Positions 23,299-35,485 of a DNA stretch of 64,000 nucleotides are shown here, piece after piece (the first letter of the stretch is position 1; each line of letters opens with the position of its first letter). The stretch is from positions 1,840,590 to 1,904,589 of the forward strand of contig CM074812.1 in assembly GCA_037447605.1 (NCBI GenBank), read 5' to 3'. This stretch comes from Zygnema circumcarinatum (taxonomy: Eukaryota; Streptophyta; Zygnematophyceae; Zygnematales; Zygnemataceae). The notes below the pieces were generated by a model that ran no database searches, had not been told where the DNA came from, and saw nothing but the letters and a program-made list of their open reading frames with translations. The position numbers were made by a program, and so were the translations under genes.

Positions 23299-26200
23299 AT
23301 GGCTCCCGCTCGCAGAGCTCTGCTGCTGCCCGCCCTGCGGCCTGCGTCTTTTGCCCGTTAATTGATCGCAGCAGTGGCAGGAGTCGATTCTGTGGCGTTT
23401 CTGAACGATCGACTGCTGTATGGCCGTCACATAATGAGGGGAATTGCTTAAAGTCCCGGAAAAAATTGAGTAGCAACCCAAGCTTTGGGGGGGGGGAGCT
23501 GAAGTTGATGGATGTTCTGCCTGCTTGGTGTGGACAGTTCGCGGTCCGCACGAGGCCAAGAGACGGGCGGGCATCGCCGTCTCGCAACGCTTTGCCTGAA
23601 AGAGCTCGAGAAGCAATCTCTCAAGTTTCTTCCAGCGCGCAGCAGCAGCCCTGCTTCATAGAGAAACAGGAGGCGCATCCAGGCAGGCGCCATGGGTCCG
23701 AGCACTTTCCAGTCGTGCCGCCCCGCAGACAGAGCCTCATCCGGCGGCTTCCAGATTTGAAAGCTCGCAAGGAGGGGGTCGCTGGCCATGTGCGGCAGTC
23801 TGCAGGGCGGGTGTGTGCTCGCTGCAGGCGGACCATTGACTCGCGCTCGGGCTGCTGCAGAATTTGCCAAGCGGAGTCCTGCGAGCCAGTTCTCGCGACT
23901 TCTTCGAAAAGCGAAGGAGTTAGCATCAATGGAGGAAGGCTTGCAATGGCGAGCACTGGAAGTAGGGATGTGGATAATCTCGAATTAGGGGCTGAGGTTT
24001 GGAGAATAAACGACATTGAGGAAGGAGCATCACGGAGGGCAAAAACCGACAGTTGTCAGTCTCCTTTAGGTATCGACAATTTTGATGCTGTTGAGAACTT
24101 CAAGCAAGATGACGGCACCGTTTTTGCAGCTGAATTTGTGAAGGTAGCTCCTGCATATCACGGATCATTTCAGGCCCTTTGGAATTTCAACACATTAATT
24201 GGGCATTATCACAGTGCCTTCAATTCCTGAACTCAACAGAACTCATAGCAGTTTGATGGCCTCTCAGGAGCAAAAATTTGGAGGAGACAGCTGGGTATGA
24301 TAATAGCAGGCCATCTGCACTGCTTGCATCTTGTTACTGGCGGAAAACTATGCAATTCAATATCAAGCCAGAGCAGATCAGAATGAACCAGAATCGAGCT
24401 GTATTGGCGAACTGCCATTCCCATTCAGATAAAGCTTTCTTTTCGACTTATCATTTAGACAACCTGACGGAAGAATTCTGGAGGTGCAGGTTCCTGAGGC
24501 AGTTAAAGGAAAGGTGGTTGGAAGCAAATGTCGACACCTCGCGCAACTCCGAAAGTCCACTGGTGTGATCAACATTTTTTATGACGACCACAGACTGGAA
24601 GCTCAGGTGCTTCCAGAGTTAGTCCGTTTACAAGTTATTGTTCCCGAATAAGGAAGTCTGTTCTCACCTGCTTTGTATGGGTGTGCCCGCATTCACCTGT
24701 CGTTGGGCAACATCTCGGCAGGACCGTGTTAGTTGCAGGAGACACGTTTCAAACTAGTGATCACGTATGTAGCACGCGTTTTCAGGACGAGAAGGACGAG
24801 GGAATAATTGACGCCATGGAGAGGGAGAGCAAGGGGGGGTGAGAGAGAGGGGAGGGTGGGAAAGGCCTAAATATGGAGGTGGGGACTAGGGTGGGACAGA
24901 AAAGGGAGAGAGAGAGAGAGAGAGAGAGGGGAGGAGGGAGTGAGGAGGGGTGTGAGAGACTGCACGTGCCCTTGTATGTGATCATTACTCTATATGTTTT
25001 GTAGAGAAGATAATAGATAGTCTTTCATTCCCCTACCTGTAATTGGGTGTAAACGTTTCATCCCTTTGAATCTGCTCTATTTTCTGTGAAGGTGGTAGGC
25101 GACCCAGACAGCGTGGCAGCAGCTGTAAAGGCCCTCCAAAAAAGAATTGATTTTTTCCAAAATGCACACCAACTCCAGGCGGCGCTGTATCCTCATCCTG
25201 TGGAGTCATATTTCTTGCTGTCAAGCAAGTTTACTCAAGCAGGTGGGCTTGCAACATGGCCCATGTAACTACTCTGGTGAAACCCTTGAAACCATTTGAA
25301 CAAGCCAGAGGTTTTGATCATTGGTAATTGCTCCGACATTCACAAGGAAGCGCATCGGTGCGTTGTAATGGCACGTTTGGATGCAGCGGCGCTTGAATTC
25401 GTCCAATCAAAGGCACGAGCCTGCCTTGGTGGAGCCATGGCTTGCGAGCTGCGGACTGCAGATGACGAATCATCCACTCCCGCTACTTGGAGCGATGTCA
25501 GGCAAGGAGACTGAGGCATATCACATCACAGTGATGAAGTGCCATAACTTGCGTCTGTACTTTTGCTGATACTAAAGAGCTGGGTTTTTAGTGAAGCTGC
25601 CTTGTCATGCACATGATAACTTCAAACCCTCATTTCAGGGCATGCTTGTCGATCTTCAGCCCTCTAGCATGTTGCCTTTCTGTATACTCGTTTGTGGTGC
25701 ATCATTGTCTTGCCCCAGAAAGGGAATTCCGATTGCGGACTACACCTGACACGTGTGGGCTGGTTGGGAGATTGGCAGAATGGCTGACGGTCAGATGGGA
25801 GCAGATCTTGAGAGTCAACCCTCTCCCTTTTTCGAAAATTCTAGCAGGGGAGATCTCATCAGGGTGAGGATTAGCAAGATGGTAGTATTGGCTCAACCAT
25901 TCTGCCCTAGGCTACACAACTCAACTGAAACATCATAACTCATTCAATAACTTCCCGTCTGAAACTCATTTTGACTTGTCACTCCAGAAACAATGCGAAG
26001 AGAACTGCTTGTGTTTTGGCAGAGGCAAAGTGATGATTCAAGCTGTCTCAGTATGATACCTTACTTGCTCTGCTGCTTCGATTGCAGCGATTCATGTCCT
26101 CTGCGAGGCGAGTGCAAGCACACGAAGTCCCTGCTCCCTTTGACCAAGTGAAGGTTCTCTTCATTATGGGCGTTCAGCAGTTTTATCCTCTCGCCTCGTG

Positions 26201-27592
26201 GGATCGACCTCTTGGTGGACTCCAAGTATCGTTCAAGCAACTGCAAGAAATGAGGGTAAGCCATAAGAGCTCAAGCTTGGGAGTTTTGCACGCACATTCT
26301 CATTGTACTTTAGCTTGAACTCTTGCTATTGTGGGTAGGAAGGACAAGGCTTCGTTTAGTCCAACGAAAACAGAGTGGTGCTCTAAACCTCTTTAAGCCT
26401 TTTTGGGGCCTTTTCCCTCTGTGCAGGTGATAGAGCCCAAGAAGTCAATGAGAACTGAGTTTTGCACAGTACTCTCTGAAAAAGCTGTGAAGGCAATTGC
26501 AGCACGATTCAGGAGTATTAGCACAGTTGGTGTTCGTGTCAGCCGATCTCGAGGACTTGATCTTTATCTCAATGATCACGAGGTATTCTAGCCTGACCTT
26601 TTTCTGAAAGACCGGAATTCATTTTGCATAACCACATGCCAAAGTTATACTGTAGGGGAGCTAATATTTGCTGCCTGACTAACCTCTGACTAGCATTTAG
26701 CATTTCTTTCGTCCGGGAACTTTCAGTCTATGTTAATAATGTTCAGTTAGCCGATTGCTACGCAGCTGTCCGTGGCCTTGAGAATTCGATTCGAGATTAC
26801 AAGTGGGGCACCATTCTCGGACAATTGGCGAAGATTACATCCACTGAGCATAAAGACGACCAATACAAGGCCGTTCATGCTCACAGTAGTTAATCCGGCG
26901 GGAGTTCTCGATTTCAGGATAGAACTTGCAGCTTGGTATCAACTGCAAAGAGATGGAAAGGAAGAGTTCAGGTGTGTAGGGCTCCCTCCCTGCATCCAAA
27001 TACTTGATGATGAGCTCTCTATTCAAGGTCTCTCAAAAGAAATTCAGGTTACACTATTCAAGTACTTCTCTATTGTTATTAGGACGACTGAAAGCGAAGA
27101 GTAGTATCCTATTATGTGGAATCAGCTTCTGTTTGTGTTGATGAAAACTCCGGTCTTGTGAGCTTTCCTCCTTCACAGGGAAGCTTGGAGAGTGGCGAAG
27201 GCCTGTTTATGGAACTCCCAGAAGCCGTCGGAGGTTCGGCTTCCTTCTGACAGCCATGCACGCTTCACTGTGCGGCGGGTAGGCCATTCTCTTCCTCCTT
27301 GTTTGGTACATGTTAACAACAACATTCTCCGGCAATCATACTACGACAGCAGCGTACACAATACTGCTCTTGCATATTATTCTCACTCTTTTGTCCCTTC
27401 GATTTGAAGCAGTCTGAGTGGTGGTCGTAGAGTTCAATGTGAAAACCGAATTGGCTGGCATTGATTCTCCTACAGGTGAAGTACTGGGAGGATGTGACGC
27501 TGATGGGCAGACTACCATGGGCAGCAGTAAGCGAGAGGTTGGAAGAAGGGGGCATGCACGCACGACATGAAGGGGATGGGGAGATCAAGTAA
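23299..27592 (+). CDS. KH-domain protein of unknown function, probably organelle-targeted
   Basis: Exons with agreeing phases are 23299-23356, 23828-23961, 24459-24633, 25092-25243, 25387-25496, 26088-26255, 26427-26582, 26766-26971, 27179-27278 and 27476-27592. One or more exons between 23962 and 24458 remain unresolved, so the total length is not fixed. The start MAPARRALLLPALRPASFAR is a typical organelle presequence. Exons 24459 and 25092 make a type I KH domain: VPEAVKGKVVGSKCRHLAQL, then RKSTGV, then GDPDSVAAAVKALQ. The canonical GxxG RNA-binding loop reads GSKC, so its second Gly is replaced. The C-terminal ~250 residues (including RGLDLYLNDHE, NWRRLHPLSIKTTNTRPFML and KYWEDVTLMGRLPW) match nothing I know. 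RNA binding is therefore plausible but unproven. Confidence 0.6.
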
Positions 27593-29045
27593 CAGCAGCC
27601 TAAACCCTAAAAATCCTAAAACCCCTTTATCAACTTCGTTGCTCACCAATCTCCCTCACAAACTGCGCGGCAGCAGTGCGTTGTTTTTGCTTTTTGCTTC
27701 CAACATCAAAAGTCTACGGTTTCACTCCAACTCAAAAGCTTCAGCTTGCACATTTGTGGATGCAGGAGTGGCTGCGACCTTCACGTGGTGGTGACGAAAT
27801 CAATTGAAAGGAAAAAGATTTGCTATGCGGTTACGGGGTGCTGCCCGCAGATGGTGGGCTCGAACGGCCCACTCGACATCAAGGAGAGGGAACTGGCCAC
27901 TGTCATTGACTTTTGTAGCGATACTTGTAACCTGGACATCTGAGTTGTTACGAAGGCCATTTAGAAGCACGCCTTCATAATTGTTGCTCCTGCGGCTGCA
28001 GAGAGCGGTTGAAATGCGCCTGTCTAGACGTTCGGTAGACTTTTTCTGAAGCAAATTTGCTTCAATCGAATTTGTCCAAAATTGAAACGATTCTGCCACT
28101 TTATTTATCATAAACACATTCTTCATCTGAAGACACGAGGATTCGCAGGCCTAACCTTTTGCAGCCTGCAAGGCGCTACTTGGACTCGGCGTCCAAGGGC
28201 TGCACTCAAATGCTTTTTTCCCCCTCAGGGCACGCAGGTGTTCACCACCGCAATGGCGTATAGTCAGATGTCAAACTTGGCAGGGTTTGTATTCTCATTG
28301 AACGATTAGGTTGAAGAAAATAATTAGCACTTGCATATTACTGAACTACCTGAATTTAACCAAACACCTTCCGCTTGAAAATTCTCAATTTCACGGCGCT
28401 AATGAACCCCACTGTGAGAACAGGGTATTTTCACCCGGCAGAACCCATCATTGCATGCAACAAGGCAATTACGAGCAAACGAAGCCACTGAGCTGAGCCA
28501 TATTTCTTGTACCAGAACTAGTCCCCAATTGCTATTGGAGCAAAGTCTAGGCTGGAATATGGAAGGAATCCATTCAAAAGGAAGCCCCTTTAAAAATCGG
28601 TATAACCCATAACTGTAGCTGACCGCCAATGCTGCGACGCTCAAGCCGCGAGCGGAATCCTATCTTGTGAAACTAATACGCGGTTTGCAGTGTGCAGCAG
28701 TCTGGGTACCCATTGCTGCATTGCTACACGCAATATCCTCTGTCCTGGGACAGCTAAATAACAAAGCTGGAACAGACAGCATTTGGGTTGTCATACTGGC
28801 AAGTGTCACTGACTGCAGCTCCCAGTCACAATCTGCCCGCTTATGTCTGCACATATTTTCCCCTTGAGCCCAACTATCTGCTGAATGAATCCCATGGCTC
28901 CAAGTTGAAATGGTGACCATAAAATGACCTCTTTCGTATTTGCTTATGTACTCGCAGACCCTTTACGACACAGCCAAGTCGCTTTTCCATGTCAATTCCA
29001 GGACTTCTGCATGATACAAAATCCACCATAACGAACCATGGTGCA
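27593..29045 (+). other. Intergenic; possible small gene, unresolved
   Basis: Two fragments look exonic. One near 28689-28801, flanked by a TTGCAG acceptor and an AAGTGT donor, would encode CAAVWVPIAALLHAISSVLG plus a short polar part. One after an acceptor near 28958 encodes TLYDTAKSLFHVNSRTSA and a stop; the two join in frame. A presequence-like frame, MRLRGAARRWWARTAHSTSR, starts near 27825. I could not connect it to the others with consistent phases, so no gene is called. Confidence 0.25.
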
Positions 29046-29783
29046 TCAGGACTTGAGCTCCTTTTTCAGATGTAGACCGGTCTGATGGGAAAGACACAAA
29101 GAGCATAGCGATGCAAAGTAATAGTTGACATTACCTTCTGACGTGCAAGGCATGCTCGCAGCTGCGTTTCAAGCTGGTCGCAGTTGCGGCGACCGTCCTG
29201 CATGCACTCCCACAGAGGTGCGCAGTCGCAGTCCTCCATAGCACCTCCTGGGACTGCTTCAAACCCACGACAGGAACGGTCATAAAATGCACTTGAACTC
29301 ACGAAGAAAGCCAAACCAAAAAATAGTTAGCTACATATGTGATTGCTGACAAAGAAAATTTTCCATGGAGTGTCTTCGCCCACCCCTGAAAGAGAAACAA
29401 GAAGACTTTTGTTGCCACAAGTCCAGAATTAGTTCAATGAATCTGAACGGCATGAGCTTAGTCAAATAGGGGATTCACACATTTCTTGGAAGTGACGCCT
29501 AATTCAGAAATGGTTCAGAAATAGTTTCCAGCGCAATTTACTAATGTAAAGATAATAATCCTACGCGCTCCAAATTGGCATCCCTGTAAGTGCATTGAGA
29601 GTGGCTGGAGGAAGATGCAAAGGCACAAAGGAAGCAGCTCCTGTAACGTGACGCAAGCAGCAGCCATGACCTCGTACCGTCCTCTTGCGAAGCTGCTCCG
29701 CTCTCCGCCCCGCGCGATAGGGACGAGCGGTACAAGCTCGCCGCCCCGAAGCCTGTAGCACTCGCGGCAAAGAGACCCGCCAT
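29046..29783 (-). CDS. Twin-cysteine (CHCH-like) small mitochondrial-type protein
   Basis: Three exons on the minus strand (29678-29783, 29135-29247, 29046-29081) total 255 nt, 84 aa, phases 1 and 0 consistent. A Ser/Ala/Arg N-terminus is followed by cysteines 42, 44, 50, 58 and 68. C58 and C68 form a Cx9C pair (CDQLETQLRAC); the first pair would be Cx5C or Cx7C and is not canonical. The protein ends in a basic tail HLKKELKS. Proteins of this build are imported into the mitochondrial intermembrane space by the Mia40 relay and serve in cytochrome oxidase or ribosome assembly. The exact family is not assigned. A G/A tract (sense) and a GTAC cluster lie upstream. Confidence 0.7.
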
Positions 29784-30699
29784 GGCTGTGAGCCGCCCGC
29801 CGGTCTTCCCGGGTGCAGGCACAGCCAGTCGGCCGATAAGAGACGCCATAGCTCCCCCCCTCCTCCCTCTCCCTCTCCCTCTCCCTCTTCCTCTCCCTCT
29901 CTCTCTTTCTCTCCCTATCCCTCTCCCCCTCTCCCACAACCTCTTTCCCTCTCTCTCTCCCTCTCCACCCTCCACCTCTTTCCTACTCTCCCTCTCTCCC
30001 TTCCACTCCACCTCTTCCCCTCTCCCCCACTCTCCCTTCCTCTCTTCTCCCACGAGCGAGGGAGAGCCGTGCCCTGCTGGCGGCCGCCCTCCAGCTCAGC
30101 ACGGAAGCGACGCGCCGCGTGGCACTCGATACCATACGGACCGTACAGTTAATACCGTACAGTACCGTACAAAAGACGGCACGGTACAGTACGGTATGCA
30201 CGGATGACCGGAAGGTGTGAACGTCGAGGCGGGCGGCGGTGGGGGCACCCGCAGGGCCTGAACCGTGTGCCCCGAGCGGTGTGGATTTCAAGTCATGCAT
30301 GTATGCATACATGTCATGAACATTTGGAGAAAAAACAATTCACCCATGTATGCATGAATGCATGCATGCGCATGTCCACCTTCAAGAAATGTAAAGAATT
30401 CTGCCACGCTCCAATCCTCGCCATCTCGCTCGATCGATCGATTGTCCAAAGCCTCCAACCGCGGCACAAATGTCACTTCGCTGAAGCCGTAATACCTCCG
30501 AACTGACCCCCTCGTGCGCACTGCCGCAGGTGTCGAGGGGTCAGGGCGGAGGGCGGAGGGCGGAGGGCGAGGGTTTGGGGCTGAGGGTTTAGGGTTTAGG
30601 GGCTAGGGCTTAGGGGCTCAGGCTGAGGGTTTAAGGTTTAGGGTTGAAAGTTGAGGGTTGTAGCGGAGGGTTCAGGGCTGAGGGGCGCATCCCTGCAGC
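29784..30699. promoter_or_regulatory. Divergent promoter region, twin-cysteine gene / DUSP12
   Basis: The region contains a C/T tract (29850-30050) beside the twin-cysteine gene. A cluster of CCATACGGACCGTACAG, TACCGTACAG, CCGTACAAAAG and GGTACAGTACGGTATG words follows at about 30128-30205. Next come repeated CATGCATG/CATGTATG words (about 30288-30375) and a degenerate telomere-like GGGTTTAGGG run (about 30560-30665) that stops about 35 bp before the DUSP12 ATG. Confidence 0.45.
30560..30665 (+). repeat. Degenerate telomere-like GGGTTTAGGG run at the DUSP12 start
   Basis: GAGGGTTTAGGGTTTAGGGG and variants (GGGCTTAGGG, GGTTTAAGGTTTAGGG) repeat for about 100 bp, preceded by GGGCGGA repeats. 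The basic unit is the plant telomere heptamer TTTAGGG. It may be an interstitial telomeric or telo-box-like promoter element. Confidence 0.7.
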
Positions 30700-33445
30700 A
30701 TGCGGCAGGTGCGGCGGGGCCTGCACGTGGGCGCATGGCAGGACGCCACGTGTCCCCGCACGCTGGCGGCGGGCGCTGTCTCGCACGTGCTGTCGCTGGC
30801 CATCCCACCTCGCCTCCCCCCCGGTGCGGCCCCCCACAGGTGGGAGCGGGGGAGGGAGGGAGGGAGGGAGGGNNNNNNNNNNGAGGGGGGGAGGGGAGGG
30901 AGGGACGCGATGGCCCGCGCATGGGACCAGCGCATATGGGAGAAATTGGGGGGAAGTGAAGGGGGGTGGCACGCGGGGGGGGGGTGTTGTAGGGTGTACT
31001 TGGGGGAAAGGCAGAGGAAATGAAGTAATGGGGAGGGGACGGAAGCGGTACGAAGGAGGAGAGGGTGCGGGTGGGACTCGGAACGAGCACTTGTTCATTT
31101 TTTGTTGATACTTGTGGTCTCTGTTTGAATGCAGCTGAGAGCGATGATGTCTCTTTGCGCACACCTGTGAACCAAGAAGATCCATGTGCGGTAACGCGTC
31201 TGAGCATTCCAATTTTGGACTCCGAATCGGAAAACCTTTTGGATGTTTTGGAGCGCTGTCTTGCGTTCATAGAGGAGGGGCGGGCGGGCGGCGGCGTGCT
31301 CGTGCACTGCCACGCGGGGGTGTCGCGGAGGTGCCCCCCCGCACTCCCCCCATGCATGCATGCATTGATATGGCCGGGAAAAAAGGGTTTACATGCATGC
31401 ACGCATGTGGCCATGCGCACCACCCCGCATGAATGCATGCCTGTGCATGCATACATGATACGGTGCATCCGAATGCACATGCATGCATGTGTCCATGTGC
31501 CTTTGATTGCCTTCAACACGCGCAAAGGCATTCTCATGAATGTGCAGCTTCGGCACCGCGTGCTTTGTGGGGTTTGTGGGAGCAGTCCGGCAGTAGTGGT
31601 GGCATACCTTATGCGCTCTGAAGGGCTCTCGTGTTCGGGTGAGCATGCAATACTATCCATTACGCATTGTGTGCATTTGCACTCCCACATTATCGTTTGA
31701 AACTTGCAGAGAATTAAGAGTAGGTTCGTGCGGAGACAGCTGTCATTTAACTGCGAGACCGAAGAGTAAAAGTGATCATACGTAACGGACAGTTTTTTCG
31801 TACACTGGAGACAACTAAGTTGATCTCATTTAGGGATTCCGATGTAATAATTGTTGAACATGAACAATCTTTTGGAGTGATTCCCTAGAAGCAACTGTCA
31901 TTGGCGGCATAAGGCCAGTTGTTGGAACGGGCAAACATCACCTCCTCGCCTGCCAGTTCGCTGCCAAAGGCAAGAGAGAGAGACAGAGCGAGAGAGGGAG
32001 AGAGAGAGAGAAAGAGAGAGAGGCGGTGGCGAGAGAGCTGACGGCCGAATCGTTGTGCAGAGGCTCTTCAGGAAGTCCGCAAAGCAAGCCCAAGTGCATC
32101 TCCTAACGATGGTTTCCTCAGACAGGTATATGCACCTCACCCTGCTGACTTGTCAAAAAAAAAAAAAAAAAAAAAAATTCTTTAAATGGAAAGATCTCCT
32201 GGGTGGCGTTCCCTGGTTGACTTACAGTTCCTACAATTTTCACTTTCTGTGGCCGAAGCTGAGGGAAGTGTTGAGAAGTGCGATTTGTGCGCTCGTCTGC
32301 AAGGGCTGCCATGCCTCTTCCCTGCCTCTCCCCATGAGACTGACTGCTCGCGGGGAGGCTGCAAGTGCAGCTGCGAATGTTTGAGGAGATGGGCTCGCAA
32401 GTGAATCCGGCCCACCCTCTCTACCGTCAGTTCCGACTGGAAATGCTCGGTGAGGGAGCGGACTGGTTGGGGGGGTTGAGGGCTCTAAGAAGCTGTAGTT
32501 GTTCTGTATCTAAGCAGCTTTCAATACATTACTCTACAGGAGCCCAACTGGCGAGGTTAATGAATCAGATTGGGGTCCCCATGCACATCGTGATTAACCT
32601 GACATGGTTACGGCATCTCCATTAACTGTAGAAGTAGAGGTTGTTGGAATACAGTTGTTTGCAGAACCGCAGCCAAAAGCCTCTTGCTATACCTTAAGCA
32701 TCAATGTTGAGAACCGTATTAAACCTGTTGCAAGAAAACTTCCCCTGCGTGCAGGGCGAATGCACACAGAGGGCCATGCACTGCAGAACGATCAGTTTGC
32801 CCTCAGTCCCCCTCCGGACCGACCTGCCCTCTACCGCTGCCGCAAGTGCAGGTCTGCCCTTGCGGTGCCGGAAAACGTTCTTCCTCACGAGGTGGGAGGA
32901 GGGGGGGGAGGGGGAGAAGCTCCCTCTTGGCGTAGGAGAGAGGCTGTGCAGCTTCAGCCGCAGCGGATACAGTGCTCCTCAGTGTTCGTGCAGCCCATGC
33001 AATGGATGCAGAGTGGTGAGTGAGTGAGGGGGATCTCAGTCACACATTTGGGTCTAGTCATAGCTGTGGGTTTTGGCAGAGATGGCAGTCAGATGTTATT
33101 GTTTTTGCACTAACGTGAAGTTGCAAAGGAAATGTATGTGTACCGTTGCGCATCTGCTGCCTTCAAGTGGCCTAGCTTCGAAGTGTTTGGATACAAATGG
33201 TCCAAATGAGTGGAAGCCATGACTGAGGAACTTTCTACCATCACAGAGGAGGTTAATTGTAATTGTTAGTTGTATTGTTATGATGTGCAGTGCAAGATGG
33301 CAGCGTCGAAGGCAAGCTGCTTTGCCCCAAATGCAGCTCCCGACTGGGCAATTACAGCTGGGCAGGTTTGCGGTGCAGTTGTGGCACGTGGGTGGTCCCC
33401 GCCTTCCAGCTGCACAAGAGCCGAATGGATGAAGCATGGCAATAG
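30700..33445 (+). CDS. DUSP12: Dual-specificity phosphatase of the DUSP12/YVH1 family
   Basis: Eight exons (30700-30823, 31135-31330, 31586-31638, 32061-32125, 32371-32449, 32755-32891, 32952-33015, 33291-33445) total 873 nt, 290 aa, all phases consistent. The phosphatase loop VHCHAGVSRSPAV gives catalytic Cys100 and Arg106. It is followed by EALQEVRKA and SPNDGFLRQL, as in DSPs. The C-terminal zinc domain of YVH1 proteins is present: YRCRKCRSALAVPENV...H, then SSVFVQPMQWM, LLCPKCSSRLGNYSW, RCSCGTWVVPAFQLHKSR. YVH1 proteins act in release of Mrt4 during 60S ribosome assembly and have phosphatase activity. The exon 1 donor (CCCG before GTGCGG) was chosen by phase. A second possible exon near 32676 (EPQPKASCYT) fits the same phase and could be alternative. 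Intron 1 contains an N gap. Confidence 0.93.
30873..30882. other. Assembly gap (10 N) in DUSP12 intron 1
   Basis: Ten unknown bases lie between GGGAGGGAGG repeats. Coding sequence is not affected in this model. Confidence 0.99.
31348..31500. repeat. ATGCATGC-rich patch in DUSP12 intron 2
   Basis: CATGCATGCATGCATTG, CATGCATGCACGCATG and CACATGCATGCATG recur within 150 bp. The same word type fills about 30288-30375 upstream of the gene. Words are self-complementary (ATGCAT). Confidence 0.75.
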
Positions 33446-33958
33446 TACAGACTCGCCCTTCCTTCTCTTCTCTTTCTCTCTTCTTTCTCGTTCTTTCTGT
33501 TCCCGGTGCAGTGCGATACAGTCAATCTCAAAGAAATGTTCTTTCTTTCTTTGCCTTTTTTTGCTTGGCTGCTTTTTTTGTTCGAGTCCATAATTGTGAA
33601 GGCAGGGTTAGCGGAATGATGTGGACCAATGGGAGACTGCAACTTTTTTTGACTTGTCCACTGGGCATGTCAACTTTTTTGTTCAATGTTCGGTTGGTGG
33701 GCAATTTTTGAAAAAACAAACGATAAAAAGAGAAGACACAACACATTATTTTGATAAATCTTCATGCCTTTCCAGACCTCAGTTTGTACTTTCGACAAAT
33801 TCATTGTCAAGATCACCATTGCACAAGCGGTAGAACCTTAGGGAAAATTGGCTTTCTATAAAAGACAATACATACATATACATATTGAATGGTTTGAAAG
33901 AAATCGAACAAATTAAAAAATGAATCAACCAGTTAAGAAAACCTTTCAGTAACAATTA
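33446..33958. other. Convergent intergenic region DUSP12 / HDAC
   Basis: About 510 bp, T-rich then A-rich, between two stop codons. No gene or clear repeat; 3' UTRs are expected. Confidence 0.5.
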
Positions 33959-35426
33959 TCAAAGGCAGTGTTCGGTGTAGAGCTCGGAAGCTGCCACGTG
34001 GAGGAAACAATGCCGGCGCGCCAACTCCTGAATAAACTCACGCAAACGTCGATTTACATCAGAGGCAAATGTTCCAATAAACACAACACAAATGTTCACT
34101 TGAAGACAAGGTTCATGGAATTCAATTTTAGTTCGTAGGCTTCGATCTTTAGAACGAAAAATAGCGGGAGTTACCCCGAGATTGGAAGAATAGCCGCCTC
34201 CGACAAGGCAGGCGATGGGAACTCCGAATCGTAAACACGTGTTGATGACCTGAAGGGTGGGGGAGGGAGAGGGAGAGGGAGAGCGAAAGGGGAGGGAGCG
34301 GGAGAGGGAGAGGGAGAGAGAGGAGAGCGAGAGGGAAAGGGGAGGGAACGAGAGAGAGAGTAAGGGAGGGAGAGAGTGATAGGGGGGTTGGGGGGGAGTG
34401 GTGTCGTACACATCATGAACACTCCTGGGCCCATAATTTCATTACTCAACAAACCTCCCCTTTAACTCACCCACTTTTGACAAAAGAAAATTCACATTTT
34501 CACAACGACAACAAAGAAAAACAAAACTGCTGCCAGGTGTCGAAATGTTATTGGCCAACACCTGAAAGTCCCTCCGATAAATCCCCTGGTCGGTCAGACA
34601 TAGCCTGCAGCCAATCAAAAAGCTGTCAGATGCCGGAGAGGGAGAGGGAGAGGGAGAGGAAGAGGGAGAGGAAAAGGGAGAGGGAGAGGGAGAGGAAGAG
34701 GGAGAGAGAGAGAGAGAGAAACGTACTTTCCAAGAGTGTCCTCTACATGAGGGTCGACTCCGGCATCGTACAAAACCAAATCCGGTCGAAATTTAGTCAG
34801 CACCTAAACCACCGCAATTTGAAAGAAAGCAAACGAAAGAGATCAATATATGTCTGTTCAAAACACACCGAGCAGCGCAAAAGAAGAGAAACATCATACG
34901 ATTAACAAAAACACAATGAACCCTAGCTGCTCGGAATAATTGGAAGACAATGCAACCATAATTTCGAGTTTTCAGAATAATGAGTTTTCGCACCGGAGGT
35001 AAACTCTCTTCCAAAATCCGTAAGTACTCTTCGTCAGCAGTGCCAGCTGGCACGTCAATATCCAGATCGCTGCGCTGACATGGCACCCACAAGGCCACGT
35101 GGCAATTGAGTGGCGTGACAGCTGTCATACTTTTGTCAAAAGTCACGTTTCAAAACCTATTGCCGGCATCAAGAAAAAATGCTCTTTCAACAACAACTCA
35201 ACTTTGATCCCCTATTTTCCGTTTGGAAAAAAAATTACTTGGGTTTTTCGAGTTTTTACCAAAAAGCTAAACTGGAAAGTCCCCATTCACACCTGCTTCC
35301 GTGCCGGGAAATTGGACCCGCAGTGCATGCTCAGTGTGAACACTCTCGGGTCGTCTTCAAATATGGAGGCCGTACCATCACCCTATCCCAAAAACGAGAA
35401 GTTAAAGGGAGAGTGAAAGAGAGTGG

Positions 35427-35485
<59 letters not shown>

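Noticed and set aside
23621-24230. Long antisense and alternative-frame ORFs at the KH gene start (cysteine-rich RRTIDSRSGCC frame)
   Set aside because: The frame starting after the acceptor at 23828 keeps phase with exon 1 and gives a plausible helical segment; the cysteine-rich frame has no acceptor in phase.
31348-31500. CRISPR-like spaced repeats near the CATGCATG patch
   Set aside because: Units are too short and irregular, there are no conserved spacers, and the locus is a eukaryotic intron.
30638-31690. 350-residue minus-strand frame across the DUSP12 start
   Set aside because: It runs through an assembly gap and the ATGC-rich intron and is antisense to well-supported DUSP12 exons.
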